Positions 47,151 to 55,542 of a DNA stretch of 64,000 bases are shown here, piece after piece (within the stretch, counting starts at the first letter, position 1; each line of letters opens with the position of its first letter). The stretch is taken from positions 286,501-350,500 of the forward strand of contig NZ_CP024311.1 in the NCBI RefSeq assembly GCF_002944315.1. The letters are read 5' to 3'. The stretch comes from Rhizobium sp. NXC24 (GTDB lineage Bacteria; Pseudomonadota; Alphaproteobacteria; Rhizobiales; Rhizobiaceae). Position numbers and translations under genes: made by a program. The notes beneath the pieces are model-generated. The model searched no databases. It was not told the DNA's origin and worked only from the letters and a program-made list of their open reading frames with translations.

Positions 47151-48044
47151 ATGAACAGAACCCAGCTCTCTCAGTTGGCGGTCCTCGCCGCCGTTGCTGC
47201 CCATCGCAGCTTCCGTTCCGCCGGCAAGGAATTATCGATTGCGCCCTCCGCCGTCAGCCATGCGATCTCCAGCCTGGAGGAAAGCCTCGGCGTGCGGCTG
47301 CTTGCCCGCACCACCCGAAGTGTGTCGCCGACGGAGGAGGGTAAGCTGTTGTTGGAACGCCTGGCGCCGGCACTGGAGCAGATCGATATTGCCTTGGAGG
47401 ATACGCTTGCCGCCCGCGGGCGTCCGGCCGGCAACCTTCGCATCACCGCGCCGCGTTTTGCGACCGACCTGCTGCTCGCCCCGCGGCTCGGCGATTTCCT
47501 GAACACCTATCCCGATATCACGCTGGAAATCGCCAATGAGGATGGCTTCAGCGATATCGTCAAGGAAGGCTTCGATGCCGGCATTCGCCTGGAGGAGAGC
47601 ATCGAAGGGGATATGATCGCGGTGAAGGTCTCGCCGGATATCCGCACCGTCATCGCCGGCTCCCCGGCCTATTTCGAGAAGAATCCGAAGCCTTTGCATC
47701 CGCGCGATCTCGTCCATCACCGCTGCATCAAGCGACGATTTACCGATGGCTCTCTCTATCGCTGGGAGTTCGAGAAGGACGGTCGTGAGTTGATCGTCGC
47801 CATCGACGGGCCTTTGATCGTGATCGAGGACCGGCTTGCGGTTCTGGCGGCGATCAATGGCGCCGGCCTCGCCTATCTGTTTGACATCCGCGTGCAGCAG
47901 GAACTGGCCGAGGGCAAGCTCATCCGCGTGCTGGAGGACTGGTGTGCACCCTATCCCGGCTTCTGCATCTATTATTCCAGCCGCCGTCAGATGCGCCCGG
48001 CACTCAGGGCCTTCATCGATTTCTTCAAATATACCGGGCAATAG
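47151..48044 (+). CDS. LysR family transcriptional regulator
   Basis: The 297-residue protein has an N-terminal winged helix-turn-helix (about 1-65, SFRSAGKELSIAPSAVSHAISSLE) and a LysR substrate-binding domain (about 90-290). It is divergent from the aldo/keto reductase, the usual arrangement for a LysR regulator and its target. The inducer is unknown. Confidence 0.9.
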   Translation: MNRTQLSQLAVLAAVAAHRSFRSAGKELSIAPSAVSHAISSLEESLGVRLLARTTRSVSPTEEGKLLLERLAPALEQIDIALEDTLAARGRPAGNLRITAPRFATDLLLAPRLGDFLNTYPDITLEIANEDGFSDIVKEGFDAGIRLEESIEGDMIAVKVSPDIRTVIAGSPAYFEKNPKPLHPRDLVHHRCIKRRFTDGSLYRWEFEKDGRELIVAIDGPLIVIEDRLAVLAAINGAGLAYLFDIRVQQELAEGKLIRVLEDWCAPYPGFCIYYSSRRQMRPALRAFIDFFKYTGQ

Positions 48045-48086
48045 GAGAGCAGCGGGGCAGGCCCCGCCGCTCTTGCCACGAGGCAA

Positions 48087-48581
48087 TCACGCTGCGGCTT
48101 TCTGATTGGCAGCGGTCATCGCCAGCTTCGAGAGGATCTTGTCGGTATTTCCCTCTTCCTGCAGCGTCTGGTCGAGCAGCTTGACCACCTGCTGCTGGCC
48201 GAGTGTGTTCGCCCAGGTGCGCAGCGTGCCGTAGCGGGCAATCTCATAATGCTCGACGGCCTGCGCGGCGGAAATCAGCCCGGCATCGAGAGCGGGCGTT
48301 CCCTTGAATTCGTCGATGATCTCTTCGCCTTCGGCGATGATTCCTTGAATGGCTTCGCAAGTCTTGCCTTGCGCGCGTTTGCCGATCAGTTCGAACACCT
48401 GCTGCAGGCGTTCCACATGTCCTTCGGTTTCCTGCAGATGCTTTTCGAAGCCGGCCTTGAGATCCGGCGATTGCGCTGCGCGAGCCATCTTGGGCAGTGC
48501 CCGAACGATTTGCCGCTCGGCATAATAGATGTCCTTCAGTGTATCGTAGAACAGATCTTCCAACGTCTTGTCCTTGGCCAT
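48087..48581 (-). CDS. DUF892 (YciE/YciF) ferritin-like protein
   Basis: The 164-residue four-helix protein begins KTLEDLFYDTLKDIYYAERQI and has Glu/His residues (EKHLQETEGHVERL and VEHYEIARYG) that form a di-iron-like site in the YciF family. It is linked to stress responses. GAGAGAGATA precedes the ATG. Confidence 0.88.
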   Translation of the reverse strand: MAKDKTLEDLFYDTLKDIYYAERQIVRALPKMARAAQSPDLKAGFEKHLQETEGHVERLQQVFELIGKRAQGKTCEAIQGIIAEGEEIIDEFKGTPALDAGLISAAQAVEHYEIARYGTLRTWANTLGQQQVVKLLDQTLQEEGNTDKILSKLAMTAANQKAAA

Positions 48582-48750
48582 TATCTCTCTCTCCGTGTTG
48601 TCAGAGCCTGATTTTTCTGGGATGCCGCTCGACGGCGACCCCTACAGAAGCCAGTGCAATCCCAATTGTTCCCGCTGCTGACAAATTCGGGGTGGCGGCG
48701 TGAGATAAGGTGTCTGTACCAGTCACGCGGGCGGAGAGAGGTTCGAGACG

Positions 48751-49368
48751 ATGAAGAAGCCGGGATCGATGAAGGGGCTGGAGGAGCTCGGCCGCGTCCG
48801 GCTGTCGAAGAATTTCTTCCTGCGTGATTTCCTGCACTCGGAGATCGCCGATTTCCATCGCATTCCGAATATCCCCGATGATCCTGATCTGGCAATCGAG
48901 ACCGGCAGCCGGCTTTGCGAGGAGCTGCTGGAGCCGCTGCAGGCGACCTTCGGACGACTGCATATCCGTTCAGGCTACCGCGCGCCCGAGGTCAATGCCT
49001 TCGGCAACAGGAACGGCTTCAATTGCTCGACCAATGCCCACACCGCCACGCATCATATTTGGGATATGCGCGATCTTGATGGTTGCATGGGCGCGGCAGT
49101 CTGTATCGTCGTGCCGTGGCTGATCGACAATTGCCGCGAAGAGGGAGATTGGCAGAAGCTTGCCTGGTGGATCCACGATCACCTGCCCTACGCTTCGCTC
49201 TGCTTCTTCCCGAAATTATGGGCCTTCAACATCCAATGGCACGAGCGGCCGCAACGGACGATCCAGAGCTATGCCCCGCCGCGCGGCATGCTGACCAAGC
49301 CCGGCATGGCAAATTGGCAAGGCGATCATTCGGCCCTCTACGAAGGATTTCCGAAACCGGTTATTTGA
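48751..49368 (+). CDS. Peptidase M15-like hypothetical protein
   Basis: The 205-residue protein has LSKNFFLRDFLHSE and the segment IRSGYRAPEVNAFGN (72-86), close to the SGYRSPEVN signature of M15A D-Ala-D-Ala carboxypeptidases and phage endolysins. The following metal-ligand region is altered (AHTATHHIWDMRDLDGCMGAAVC), with extra residues and a Cys where Asp is usual; a late WH (163-164) could be the last ligand. There is no signal peptide. It may be a divergent or inactive M15 protein. Confidence 0.55.
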   Translation: MKKPGSMKGLEELGRVRLSKNFFLRDFLHSEIADFHRIPNIPDDPDLAIETGSRLCEELLEPLQATFGRLHIRSGYRAPEVNAFGNRNGFNCSTNAHTATHHIWDMRDLDGCMGAAVCIVVPWLIDNCREEGDWQKLAWWIHDHLPYASLCFFPKLWAFNIQWHERPQRTIQSYAPPRGMLTKPGMANWQGDHSALYEGFPKPVI

Positions 49369-49370
49369 CT

Positions 49371-49419
49371 GGGCATGATCTTATCCAAAAACCGCTTCAC
49401 ACTTTTTGGGATCATGCCC
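49371..49419. repeat. Intergenic palindromic repeat, copy C
   Basis: GGGCATGATC...GATCATGCCC with an inner CCAAAAA/TTTTTGG-type stem fills the gap between convergent genes. It is nearly the reverse complement of the first half of the repeat at 53812. Its last base overlaps the stop codon of the leftward GNAT gene, so it probably serves as a shared transcription end. Confidence 0.65.
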
Positions 49420-49862
49420 TAAAAACTGATGCGGTAACGAATGTGTCCGTCGCTCTCGACATAGCTGTCGTAGAGCTTGCGGGCCGTCGCGTTGCTCTCT
49501 TCCGTATGCCAATAGAGCCGCGCCCAGTCGTTCTTTTGGCAGAGGGCGACGAGGTCGTCCATCAACGCCCGGCCGACACCCCGGCCACGTGCGCTTTCAT
49601 CGACGAACAGGTCTTCCAGATAGCAATCCGGCGTACGCACCCAGGTGCCCTCATGCGTCAGGCAGAGCGTGAAACCCTTCACCTCGCCATCGACTTCGGC
49701 GACGCGCATGAATATGGCGGACGCCGGATCGAAGACCCGGCGCCATGTCTTGTCGGTAATATCCGGCGCGATGCCGACGCCATAGAAAGCGAGATAGTCG
49801 GCCCAGAGCTCGCGCCAGCGGCTTTCGTCTTCTGGCTTGGCATCGCGGATCACCACGGTCAT
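49419..49862 (-). CDS. GNAT family N-acetyltransferase
   Basis: The 147-residue protein has the acetyl-CoA loop in LFVDESARGRGVGRALMDDL and the motif B segment WARLYWHTEESNATARKLYDSY, typical of GNATs acting on small molecules or peptides. It stands 19 bp after the aldo/keto reductase gene and may be in its operon. Confidence 0.87.
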   Translation of the reverse strand: MTVVIRDAKPEDESRWRELWADYLAFYGVGIAPDITDKTWRRVFDPASAIFMRVAEVDGEVKGFTLCLTHEGTWVRTPDCYLEDLFVDESARGRGVGRALMDDLVALCQKNDWARLYWHTEESNATARKLYDSYVESDGHIRYRISF

Positions 49863-49881
49863 CGTTTTGTCCCTGCCTACG

Positions 49882-50832
49882 TTATTCGCCGGCTTTGTCG
49901 AGCAGCCTCATCGCTTCGTCGGAAAGCGAAAGCTTTGCCGAATTGATCAGCGCGTCGAGCTGGCTGAGACTGGTGGCGCTGGCGATCGGCGCGGTAACAC
50001 CCCGTTTGCGCAGCAGCCAGGCGAGCGCGACATCGGCCGGCGTGGATTTGGTTTCCGCCGCGACTGTATCAAGAGCGGCGAGAATGCGGAAACCCTTGTC
50101 GTTGAGATAAGTCGCGACGCGGTTTTCGCGCGCCCGGCCTTCGGTATCGGCCTTGCTGCGGTATTTGCCGGTGAGGAAGCCGGCCGCGAGGCTGAAATAG
50201 GTGATGACGCCGATTTCTTCCTTGACGCAGAGGTCCGCGAGCGGACCTTCGAAGCTGTCGCGCGCATAGAGATTATATTCCGGCTGCAGCACGTCGTAGC
50301 GCGGCAGGCCAGCCTTGGCCGCGGCGTCGAAGGAGGCCTGCAACTGCTCGGCATTGAGGTTGGAGCAGCCGGCATGGCGAATCTTGCCCTGTTCCTTCAG
50401 CTTGGCATAGGCGCCGAGCGTCTCCTCATGCGGGGTTTCCGGGTCCGGCCAGTGCGAGAGGTAGAGGTCGATATAGTCGGTCTGTAGGCGCTTCAGCGAA
50501 TCCTCGACCGCCTGCAGGATGTAGTCCGCCTTCAGCCCTTTCTTGCCGGGACCCATTTCCGAGCCGACCTTGGTGATGATAATGGCCTTGTCGCGGGCGA
50601 CACGGCCCTGCTTCAGCCACTTGCCGATGATCTCCTCGGAATCGCCGCCCTTGTTGCCCGGAACCCAGCTTGAATAGACGTCGGCTGTATCGATTGTGTT
50701 GAAGCCGGCGTCGAAGAAGGCGTCGAGCAGAGCGTAGGAGGTCCTCTCATCGGCCGTCCAGCCGAAGACATTGCCGCCTAAGACGATCGGCGCGGTGAAA
50801 AGATCAGTTCGTCCAAGCTTACGCATTTCCAT
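49882..50832 (-). CDS. Aldo/keto reductase
   Basis: The 316-residue barrel enzyme carries Asp/Tyr in TIDTADVYSSW, Lys in IITKVGS and His in YLSHWPDP. The family is the same as, but the sequence differs from, the enzyme at 46019. The ATG at 50832 (MEMRKLG) has GGAGAG in front. The substrate is probably an aldehyde. Confidence 0.88.
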   Translation of the reverse strand: MEMRKLGRTDLFTAPIVLGGNVFGWTADERTSYALLDAFFDAGFNTIDTADVYSSWVPGNKGGDSEEIIGKWLKQGRVARDKAIIITKVGSEMGPGKKGLKADYILQAVEDSLKRLQTDYIDLYLSHWPDPETPHEETLGAYAKLKEQGKIRHAGCSNLNAEQLQASFDAAAKAGLPRYDVLQPEYNLYARDSFEGPLADLCVKEEIGVITYFSLAAGFLTGKYRSKADTEGRARENRVATYLNDKGFRILAALDTVAAETKSTPADVALAWLLRKRGVTAPIASATSLSQLDALINSAKLSLSDEAMRLLDKAGE

Positions 50833-50944
50833 AATGGCTCTCCAAATCACTTGAGCAAAAACCGGCGTGGGGAAAAGGCCGGAAGGGGAGGGGACGTCGC
50901 GGCAAGCTATCGTTCTACCATTGGAAATGCCACTAACGATTATT

Positions 50945-51937
50945 TTATTCGGCCGCCGATCGTCGGTAGTGGCTGGGCGGCAGCTCATTATACTTCGACC
51001 AGACGCGCCGCATATGCCGCGGCGAGGCGAAACCGGATTTTTCCGCCACGCGCTCCATATCCAGCCGCGAGTTAGCGAGCACATCGCGGGCGAGCGTGAC
51101 GCGCATCAGATTGACATAGGCGGTTACCGACAGCCCGGCATGCTCCTGAAACAGGCGGGAAATATGCCGCGCGCTCATCGCGCCGATACCGGCGAGCTCC
51201 GCGAGCGACCAGCCATGGGCGGGATCGGCCATGATCGCATCCTGAACGCGGTGAATGGCGGGATGCACATGGTTGCGGCCGCTGAGCCAGGGCGAAAGCT
51301 GCGGGTCGGCGCCGGTGCGGCGCATGTAGACGACCATGTGTCGGGCGATGGTCAACGCTGTCACCGGCGAGGTGAGTTTCGAGACGATGTGCAGCATCAG
51401 GTCCGTGCCGGTGGAGATGCCGGCGCTGGAATAGCGCTCACGGTCCTCGACGTAGAGCCGGTTGTCGAGAACCCGCGCAGTCGGGGCATGGTGCTGAACT
51501 TCCTCGATGCACGCCGCATGCGTCGTGCAGGCATAGCCTTCGAGCAGCCCGGCGCGAGCAGCAAGTACGGCCCCAGAGCAGATGGTGATGAGGGTGACGC
51601 CCGGACGGATTACCGTCCTTAGCCAGGTGGCGAGGAGCCTATTCTCTTCATCGATGTCGCCGGCATCAGCCGGCGGCGTGACGCTGCCGGAGACGATAAC
51701 CAGTGCACCATCGGGAACACGATCGGGCAGCGGCAGCAGGTCGGCAAGCGTCAGACCGATCGAAGTGGTCTGGGTCGGCCGGGCAGCAATGAAACGGTAA
51801 TCGAACAGGATATCCTCCTGTTCGATATTGGCGCGGCGCAGAACCTCCACCGGCCCGGCGACATCCATCAGCAGCGTATAGGGTGGCAGTACGACATAAA
51901 CGGGAATGGTCCGGAGGTGTCGGCCGGTTTGGTTCAT
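50945..51937 (-). CDS. GlxA family AraC-type transcriptional regulator
   Basis: The 330-residue protein has an N-terminal DJ-1/PfpI-like domain (about 10-185, with the nucleophile-like elbow TICSGAVLAA) and a C-terminal AraC double helix-turn-helix (about 225-325, AGLSVTAYVNLMRVTLARDVL). Its ATG overlaps the stop of the isochorismatase-like gene by 4 bp, so the two are translationally coupled and the regulator may respond to a substrate of that enzyme. Confidence 0.9.
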   Translation of the reverse strand: MNQTGRHLRTIPVYVVLPPYTLLMDVAGPVEVLRRANIEQEDILFDYRFIAARPTQTTSIGLTLADLLPLPDRVPDGALVIVSGSVTPPADAGDIDEENRLLATWLRTVIRPGVTLITICSGAVLAARAGLLEGYACTTHAACIEEVQHHAPTARVLDNRLYVEDRERYSSAGISTGTDLMLHIVSKLTSPVTALTIARHMVVYMRRTGADPQLSPWLSGRNHVHPAIHRVQDAIMADPAHGWSLAELAGIGAMSARHISRLFQEHAGLSVTAYVNLMRVTLARDVLANSRLDMERVAEKSGFASPRHMRRVWSKYNELPPSHYRRSAAE

Positions 51938-52500
51938 GCAGCGCTCCTGGTGGTCGCGGCGGCAAGCGCATCGTCCACGGTGGCGATGCGGGCAAATCGA
52001 CCTGATAGCACCAGCTCGGTCCGCTTCTTGATATCATCGGCGCTGAACACCGTGCCGGACGCGTGCGTCATCGGGAAAGTCAGCGTCGCCTCGGTGACAT
52101 AGTCGACATCGTAGCCGAGGTCCGAGGCGTGGCGCGTCGTTGTTTCGCAGCATTGTTCGGTGCGGATGCCGGAAACGATCAGTTTGCGGATGCCATTTTC
52201 CACCAGCCAGACGTCGAGACTGGAACCCACGAGCGCGGAATGGCGGGTTTTGTGGAATACGGCGTCGGCCTCCAGCGCAATCTCCTCGAGCTTGCGGACA
52301 TATCCGCTCGCCAGGCTGAAATGCTCGTCGCCATCGACATGGAAAATCTGGACCACCGGAATGCCGCGGGCTTTGGCTCCGTCGATCAGTGCCTGTAGCC
52401 GGTCGACGAAATCCGGCAGATCATCGGTTTGCCAGTATGGGCGCTGACGAAAGGACTCCTGAACATCGATGACCAGCAAGGCGGTGTCGGCATGGGACAT
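51934..52500 (-). CDS. Isochorismatase-like cysteine hydrolase
   Basis: The 188-residue protein has the catalytic triad Asp12 (VIDVQ), Lys84 (FHKTRHSAL) and Cys117 (GIRTEQC) in the expected order. Members are amidases such as nicotinamidase or N-carbamoyl hydrolases. It is first in an operon with the GlxA-type regulator. Confidence 0.88.
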   Translation of the reverse strand: MSHADTALLVIDVQESFRQRPYWQTDDLPDFVDRLQALIDGAKARGIPVVQIFHVDGDEHFSLASGYVRKLEEIALEADAVFHKTRHSALVGSSLDVWLVENGIRKLIVSGIRTEQCCETTTRHASDLGYDVDYVTEATLTFPMTHASGTVFSADDIKKRTELVLSGRFARIATVDDALAAATTRSAA

Positions 52501-52815
52501 TTTCGTATCTCCTGTGTTTGAAGGATAACCGAAGCTAGACCCGCCTTGATAGCCTCAAAAGCCAAAAGCCGGACAAAATGAGGACAAATCCGGCCATAGA
52601 GACATCCAGCAGCGCAACGAGTTTTCGGCTTGACGCTGCTCCATGCCATTGCGCCTTGGATAAGTGCCGAATAGAGTTGGTCCCGGTTTCGTCGCGAGCG
52701 AGACGACCCATCGTTTCGTTCCACCCATCAATTTCATAAGGTCCTGTTCGAAAGCCGCTCAGCGCTTGCCGCCCTGCGGTTGTTTGCTTCGGGATCGTGC
52801 TCCAGGAGGAAAATC
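52501..52815. other. Divergent intergenic region, no gene seen
   Basis: This 315-bp space separates the leftward isochorismatase gene from the rightward Gfo/Idh gene. It contains no coding frame with a ribosome site and no strong hairpin. A TTGACG at about 52633 has no good -10 partner. The right end carries AGGAGGAAAATC, the ribosome site for 52816. Confidence 0.5.
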
Positions 52816-53802
52816 ATGCTGCGTTTCGGAATTTTGTCGACCGCCAAGATCGGCCGCGAACTCGTCGTGCCGGCTATTCAGGATGCGGAAAATTGCGTGG
52901 TGACGGCAATCGCCAGCCGTGATCTGGGGCGCGCTCGCGACATGGCGGATCGCTTCTCCGTCCCGCATGCTTTCGGCTCCTACGAGGAAATGCTCGCCTC
53001 GGACACGATCGATGCCGTCTATATTCCGCTGCCGACTTCGCAGCATGTCGAATGGACGATCAAGGCGGCCGATGCCGGCAAGCATGTGCTCTGCGAAAAG
53101 CCGATTGCGCTGAAGGCCAACGAGATCGACAGCCTGATCGCTGCCCGCGACCGCAACAAGGTGCTGGTGACGGAAGCCTATATGGTTACTTATACGCCGG
53201 TCTGGCAGAAAGTCCGCTCGCTGCTGCAAGCCGGCGCCATTGGCCGGCTGCGGCACATCCAGGGCGCCTTCACCTATTTCAACCGCGATGCCGGCAATAT
53301 GCGCAACATCCCGGAACTCGGCGGCGGCGGCTTGCCCGATATCGGCGTCTATCCGACGATCAGCACCCGCTTCGTTACTGGTCGCGAACCCCTGCGCATC
53401 CAGGCGGTCACCGAGCGCGATCCGGAATTCGGCACGGACATCTATTCCAGCGTCAAAGCCGATTTCGGCGATTTCGAGATGACCTTCTATATCTCGACGC
53501 AGATGGCTGCCCGCCAAGTCATGGTTTTCCACGGCACGGACGGTTTCATCGAGGTGAAGTCTCCCTTCAATGCCGACCGCTATGGCGCCGAAGAGCTGGA
53601 GCTGACCAATCGCGGCCATTCGGAATCGCAGATCTTCCGCTTCCCCGATAGTCGTCAGTACAAGCGCGAGGCGGAAGCCTTTGCCTCGGCCGCAATGGGC
53701 AAGGGTGCGGAAGTCGTGACGCTCGAAAGCTCGAAGCTCAATCAGAAGGTCATCGACGCCATTTATCGCGCCAGCGAGAAGGATGGCTGGGAGCCGGTCT
53801 GA
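52816..53802 (+). CDS. Gfo/Idh/MocA family oxidoreductase
   Basis: The 328-residue protein begins [16 protein letters not shown] (Rossmann loop) and has the EKP motif in [12 protein letters not shown] (about 94-96), then the substrate domain with [12 protein letters not shown] (His replaced at the usual DxGxxxH site by Tyr-Pro context). It resembles the D-xylose/glucose-fructose oxidoreductase-like subgroup. The start at 52816 has an excellent AGGAGG. It is a single gene, unlike the operonic paralogue at 1787. Confidence 0.87.
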   Translation: MLRFGILSTAKIGRELVVPAIQDAENCVVTAIASRDLGRARDMADRFSVPHAFGSYEEMLASDTIDAVYIPLPTSQHVEWTIKAADAGKHVLCEKPIALKANEIDSLIAARDRNKVLVTEAYMVTYTPVWQKVRSLLQAGAIGRLRHIQGAFTYFNRDAGNMRNIPELGGGGLPDIGVYPTISTRFVTGREPLRIQAVTERDPEFGTDIYSSVKADFGDFEMTFYISTQMAARQVMVFHGTDGFIEVKSPFNADRYGAEELELTNRGHSESQIFRFPDSRQYKREAEAFASAAMGKGAEVVTLESSKLNQKVIDAIYRASEKDGWEPV

Positions 53803-53811
53803 ACTGGTGGA

Positions 53812-53905
53812 GCATGATCCCAAAAAGTGCGCAGCGGTTTTTGGATAAGATCATGCAAAATCAAAGAGCTAGAGCATGATGACGATTCGAAGGAAAGTCA
53901 TCGTC
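53812..53905. repeat. Composite intergenic palindromic repeat, copy B
   Basis: The first palindrome GCATGATC...GATCATGC (53812-53856), with inner CCAAAAA/TTTTTGG, is followed by AGCTAGAGCATGATGACG and a GATGAC/GTCATC hairpin. The layout equals copy A at 11954. The element lies between two convergent genes. Confidence 0.65.
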
Positions 53906-53907
53906 CT

Positions 53908-54294
53908 CTAGGGATTTTGACGGTGGCGGAAGACGAAGCGTGAATAGCCGAAGAAGCTGAACGCAGTCGCCGCCGCCGAGGCCAGGATCAGCGCGATAAT
54001 CGGCTTAAGGGTGGGCGCGGAAACGAGCAGCGAGCTGAACAGGGCATAGTTCAGCAATGCCGAGGTCAGGCCGACCGAACCATAGCGGAAGCCTTCGGCC
54101 GCGAGCGAGCGGTTGGAACGGCCAAAGGTGAAATTGCGGTTGAGAAACCAGGTGGCGAGCAGCGCGCTCGGGATCGAGATTGCTCGGCCGACGAAGGGGC
54201 CGAACGGCGTGAACCAGAGCAGCAGATGCAGCACGCCCGCATCGACCACGAAGCCGATGCCGCCGGCGATCAGGAAGCGAAGGAGCTTCTTCAT
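53908..54294 (-). CDS. GtrA family membrane protein (putative lipid-linked sugar flippase)
   Basis: The 128-residue protein has four membrane helices, beginning LLRFLIAGGIGFVVDAGVLHLL and with TWFLNRNFTF in the middle, as in the GtrA/DPMS family. GtrA-type proteins are thought to flip undecaprenyl-phosphate-linked sugar across the inner membrane. The start overlaps the GT2 gene by 4 bp. Confidence 0.88.
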   Translation of the reverse strand: MKKLLRFLIAGGIGFVVDAGVLHLLLWFTPFGPFVGRAISIPSALLATWFLNRNFTFGRSNRSLAAEGFRYGSVGLTSALLNYALFSSLLVSAPTLKPIIALILASAAATAFSFFGYSRFVFRHRQNP

Positions 54295-55304
54295 GCAGCC
54301 TTGGCCTTTTTCCTCCGGCTCGCCGGCTTTTCGTGTTCGGCCATATAGAGCGTTTGCTCATCGCCAATCTGCCGCGATGGCGGTTTGGCCAAGCTCATAT
54401 AGTGGATGCGAAGCTGTTCGGCGCGGGCGCGAGCGACGGAATCGAGGATCAGTCCGGCTGTGAACAGCATGAAGGAAATCATCATCAACGCCATCGACAG
54501 TACCCAGGTGGGCATGCGGGCGACCATGCCGGTTTCGAAATATTCGACAAAGACCGGGATCATGAAGCCGATACTCGCTTCCATGAACATGGCGCCCAAA
54601 ATGCCGAAGAAGGCGAAGGGCCGCGTTTCCTTCATCAGCATCGCGAACATCCAGAGGATCTTCCAGCCGTCGCGGAAGGTCGAAAGCTTGGAATGCGAAC
54701 CCTCCGGCCGACGACCGTAATCGAGTTCCAATTCGCTGACGGGCAGCTTCAGCCGGGAAGCATGCACCGACATTTCCGTCTCGATCTCGAAACCGCCGGA
54801 GACAGCCGGGAAGCTCTTGACGAAGCGCCGGGAGAAAGCGCGGTAGCCGGAGAAGATATCCGTGAAATCGGCGCCGAAGATCGTGCGGTAAAGCCAGTTG
54901 AAGATCCGGTTGCCGAAGGCATGGCCCTGTCGGCCGGCATCGTCATGTACGCCGCGGCGTGTGCCCACCACCATGTCCGAGCCTTCGGTCAGAAGTGTGC
55001 GGATCAATTCCTCGGCATCATCAGGCGCATAGGTGCCGTCGCCATCGGCCATGAGGTAGATGTCTGCGTCGATATCAGCAAACATGCGGCGCACCACATG
55101 GCCTTTGCCCTGACGCCGCTCGCGTACGACGGTCGCGCCCGCAAGCATGGCATGCAGCGCTGTGCCATCGGTGGAGTTGTTGTCGTAGACGTAAATGCCG
55201 GCATTCGGCAGCGCCTCGCGAAAGCCGCGTACGACCTGGCCGATGGTTGCGGCCTCGTTGTAGCAGGGCAGGAGAACGGCGATATTCAGGTTCTCATTCC
55301 ACAT
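54291..55304 (-). CDS. Family 2 glycosyltransferase (GtrB/DPMS-like)
   Basis: The 337-residue protein has an N-terminal GT-A domain with VLLPCYNEAATIGQVV, the acidic DGDGTYAPDD and GTRRG, and two C-terminal membrane helices (about 225-300). It likely transfers a sugar from a nucleotide donor to a polyprenyl phosphate at the cytoplasmic face. I chose the ATG at 55304 because the fold begins directly after it. It forms an operon with GtrA. Confidence 0.88.
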   Translation of the reverse strand: MWNENLNIAVLLPCYNEAATIGQVVRGFREALPNAGIYVYDNNSTDGTALHAMLAGATVVRERRQGKGHVVRRMFADIDADIYLMADGDGTYAPDDAEELIRTLLTEGSDMVVGTRRGVHDDAGRQGHAFGNRIFNWLYRTIFGADFTDIFSGYRAFSRRFVKSFPAVSGGFEIETEMSVHASRLKLPVSELELDYGRRPEGSHSKLSTFRDGWKILWMFAMLMKETRPFAFFGILGAMFMEASIGFMIPVFVEYFETGMVARMPTWVLSMALMMISFMLFTAGLILDSVARARAEQLRIHYMSLAKPPSRQIGDEQTLYMAEHEKPASRRKKAKAA

Positions 55305-55542
55305 GGTCTCTGGCCAATTCCTACGCATGACTTTCACTTGAGGCCCCGACGGATAATTCGAATGAGAACTTATCCCGCTGCGCGTTAATAAGACCCTATG
55401 GCTGAGGATGAAAAATGGCAGGTTGTGATCTCTGCGGGAACATTATCGTGATATCGGCTGCGGCGTGGGCCTGCTTTACCCTTTCTTGATCGGCAGCCGT
55501 TAGCATGGCGCCCTTGCATGTCCTTCAAACACGAGGTTCGAA

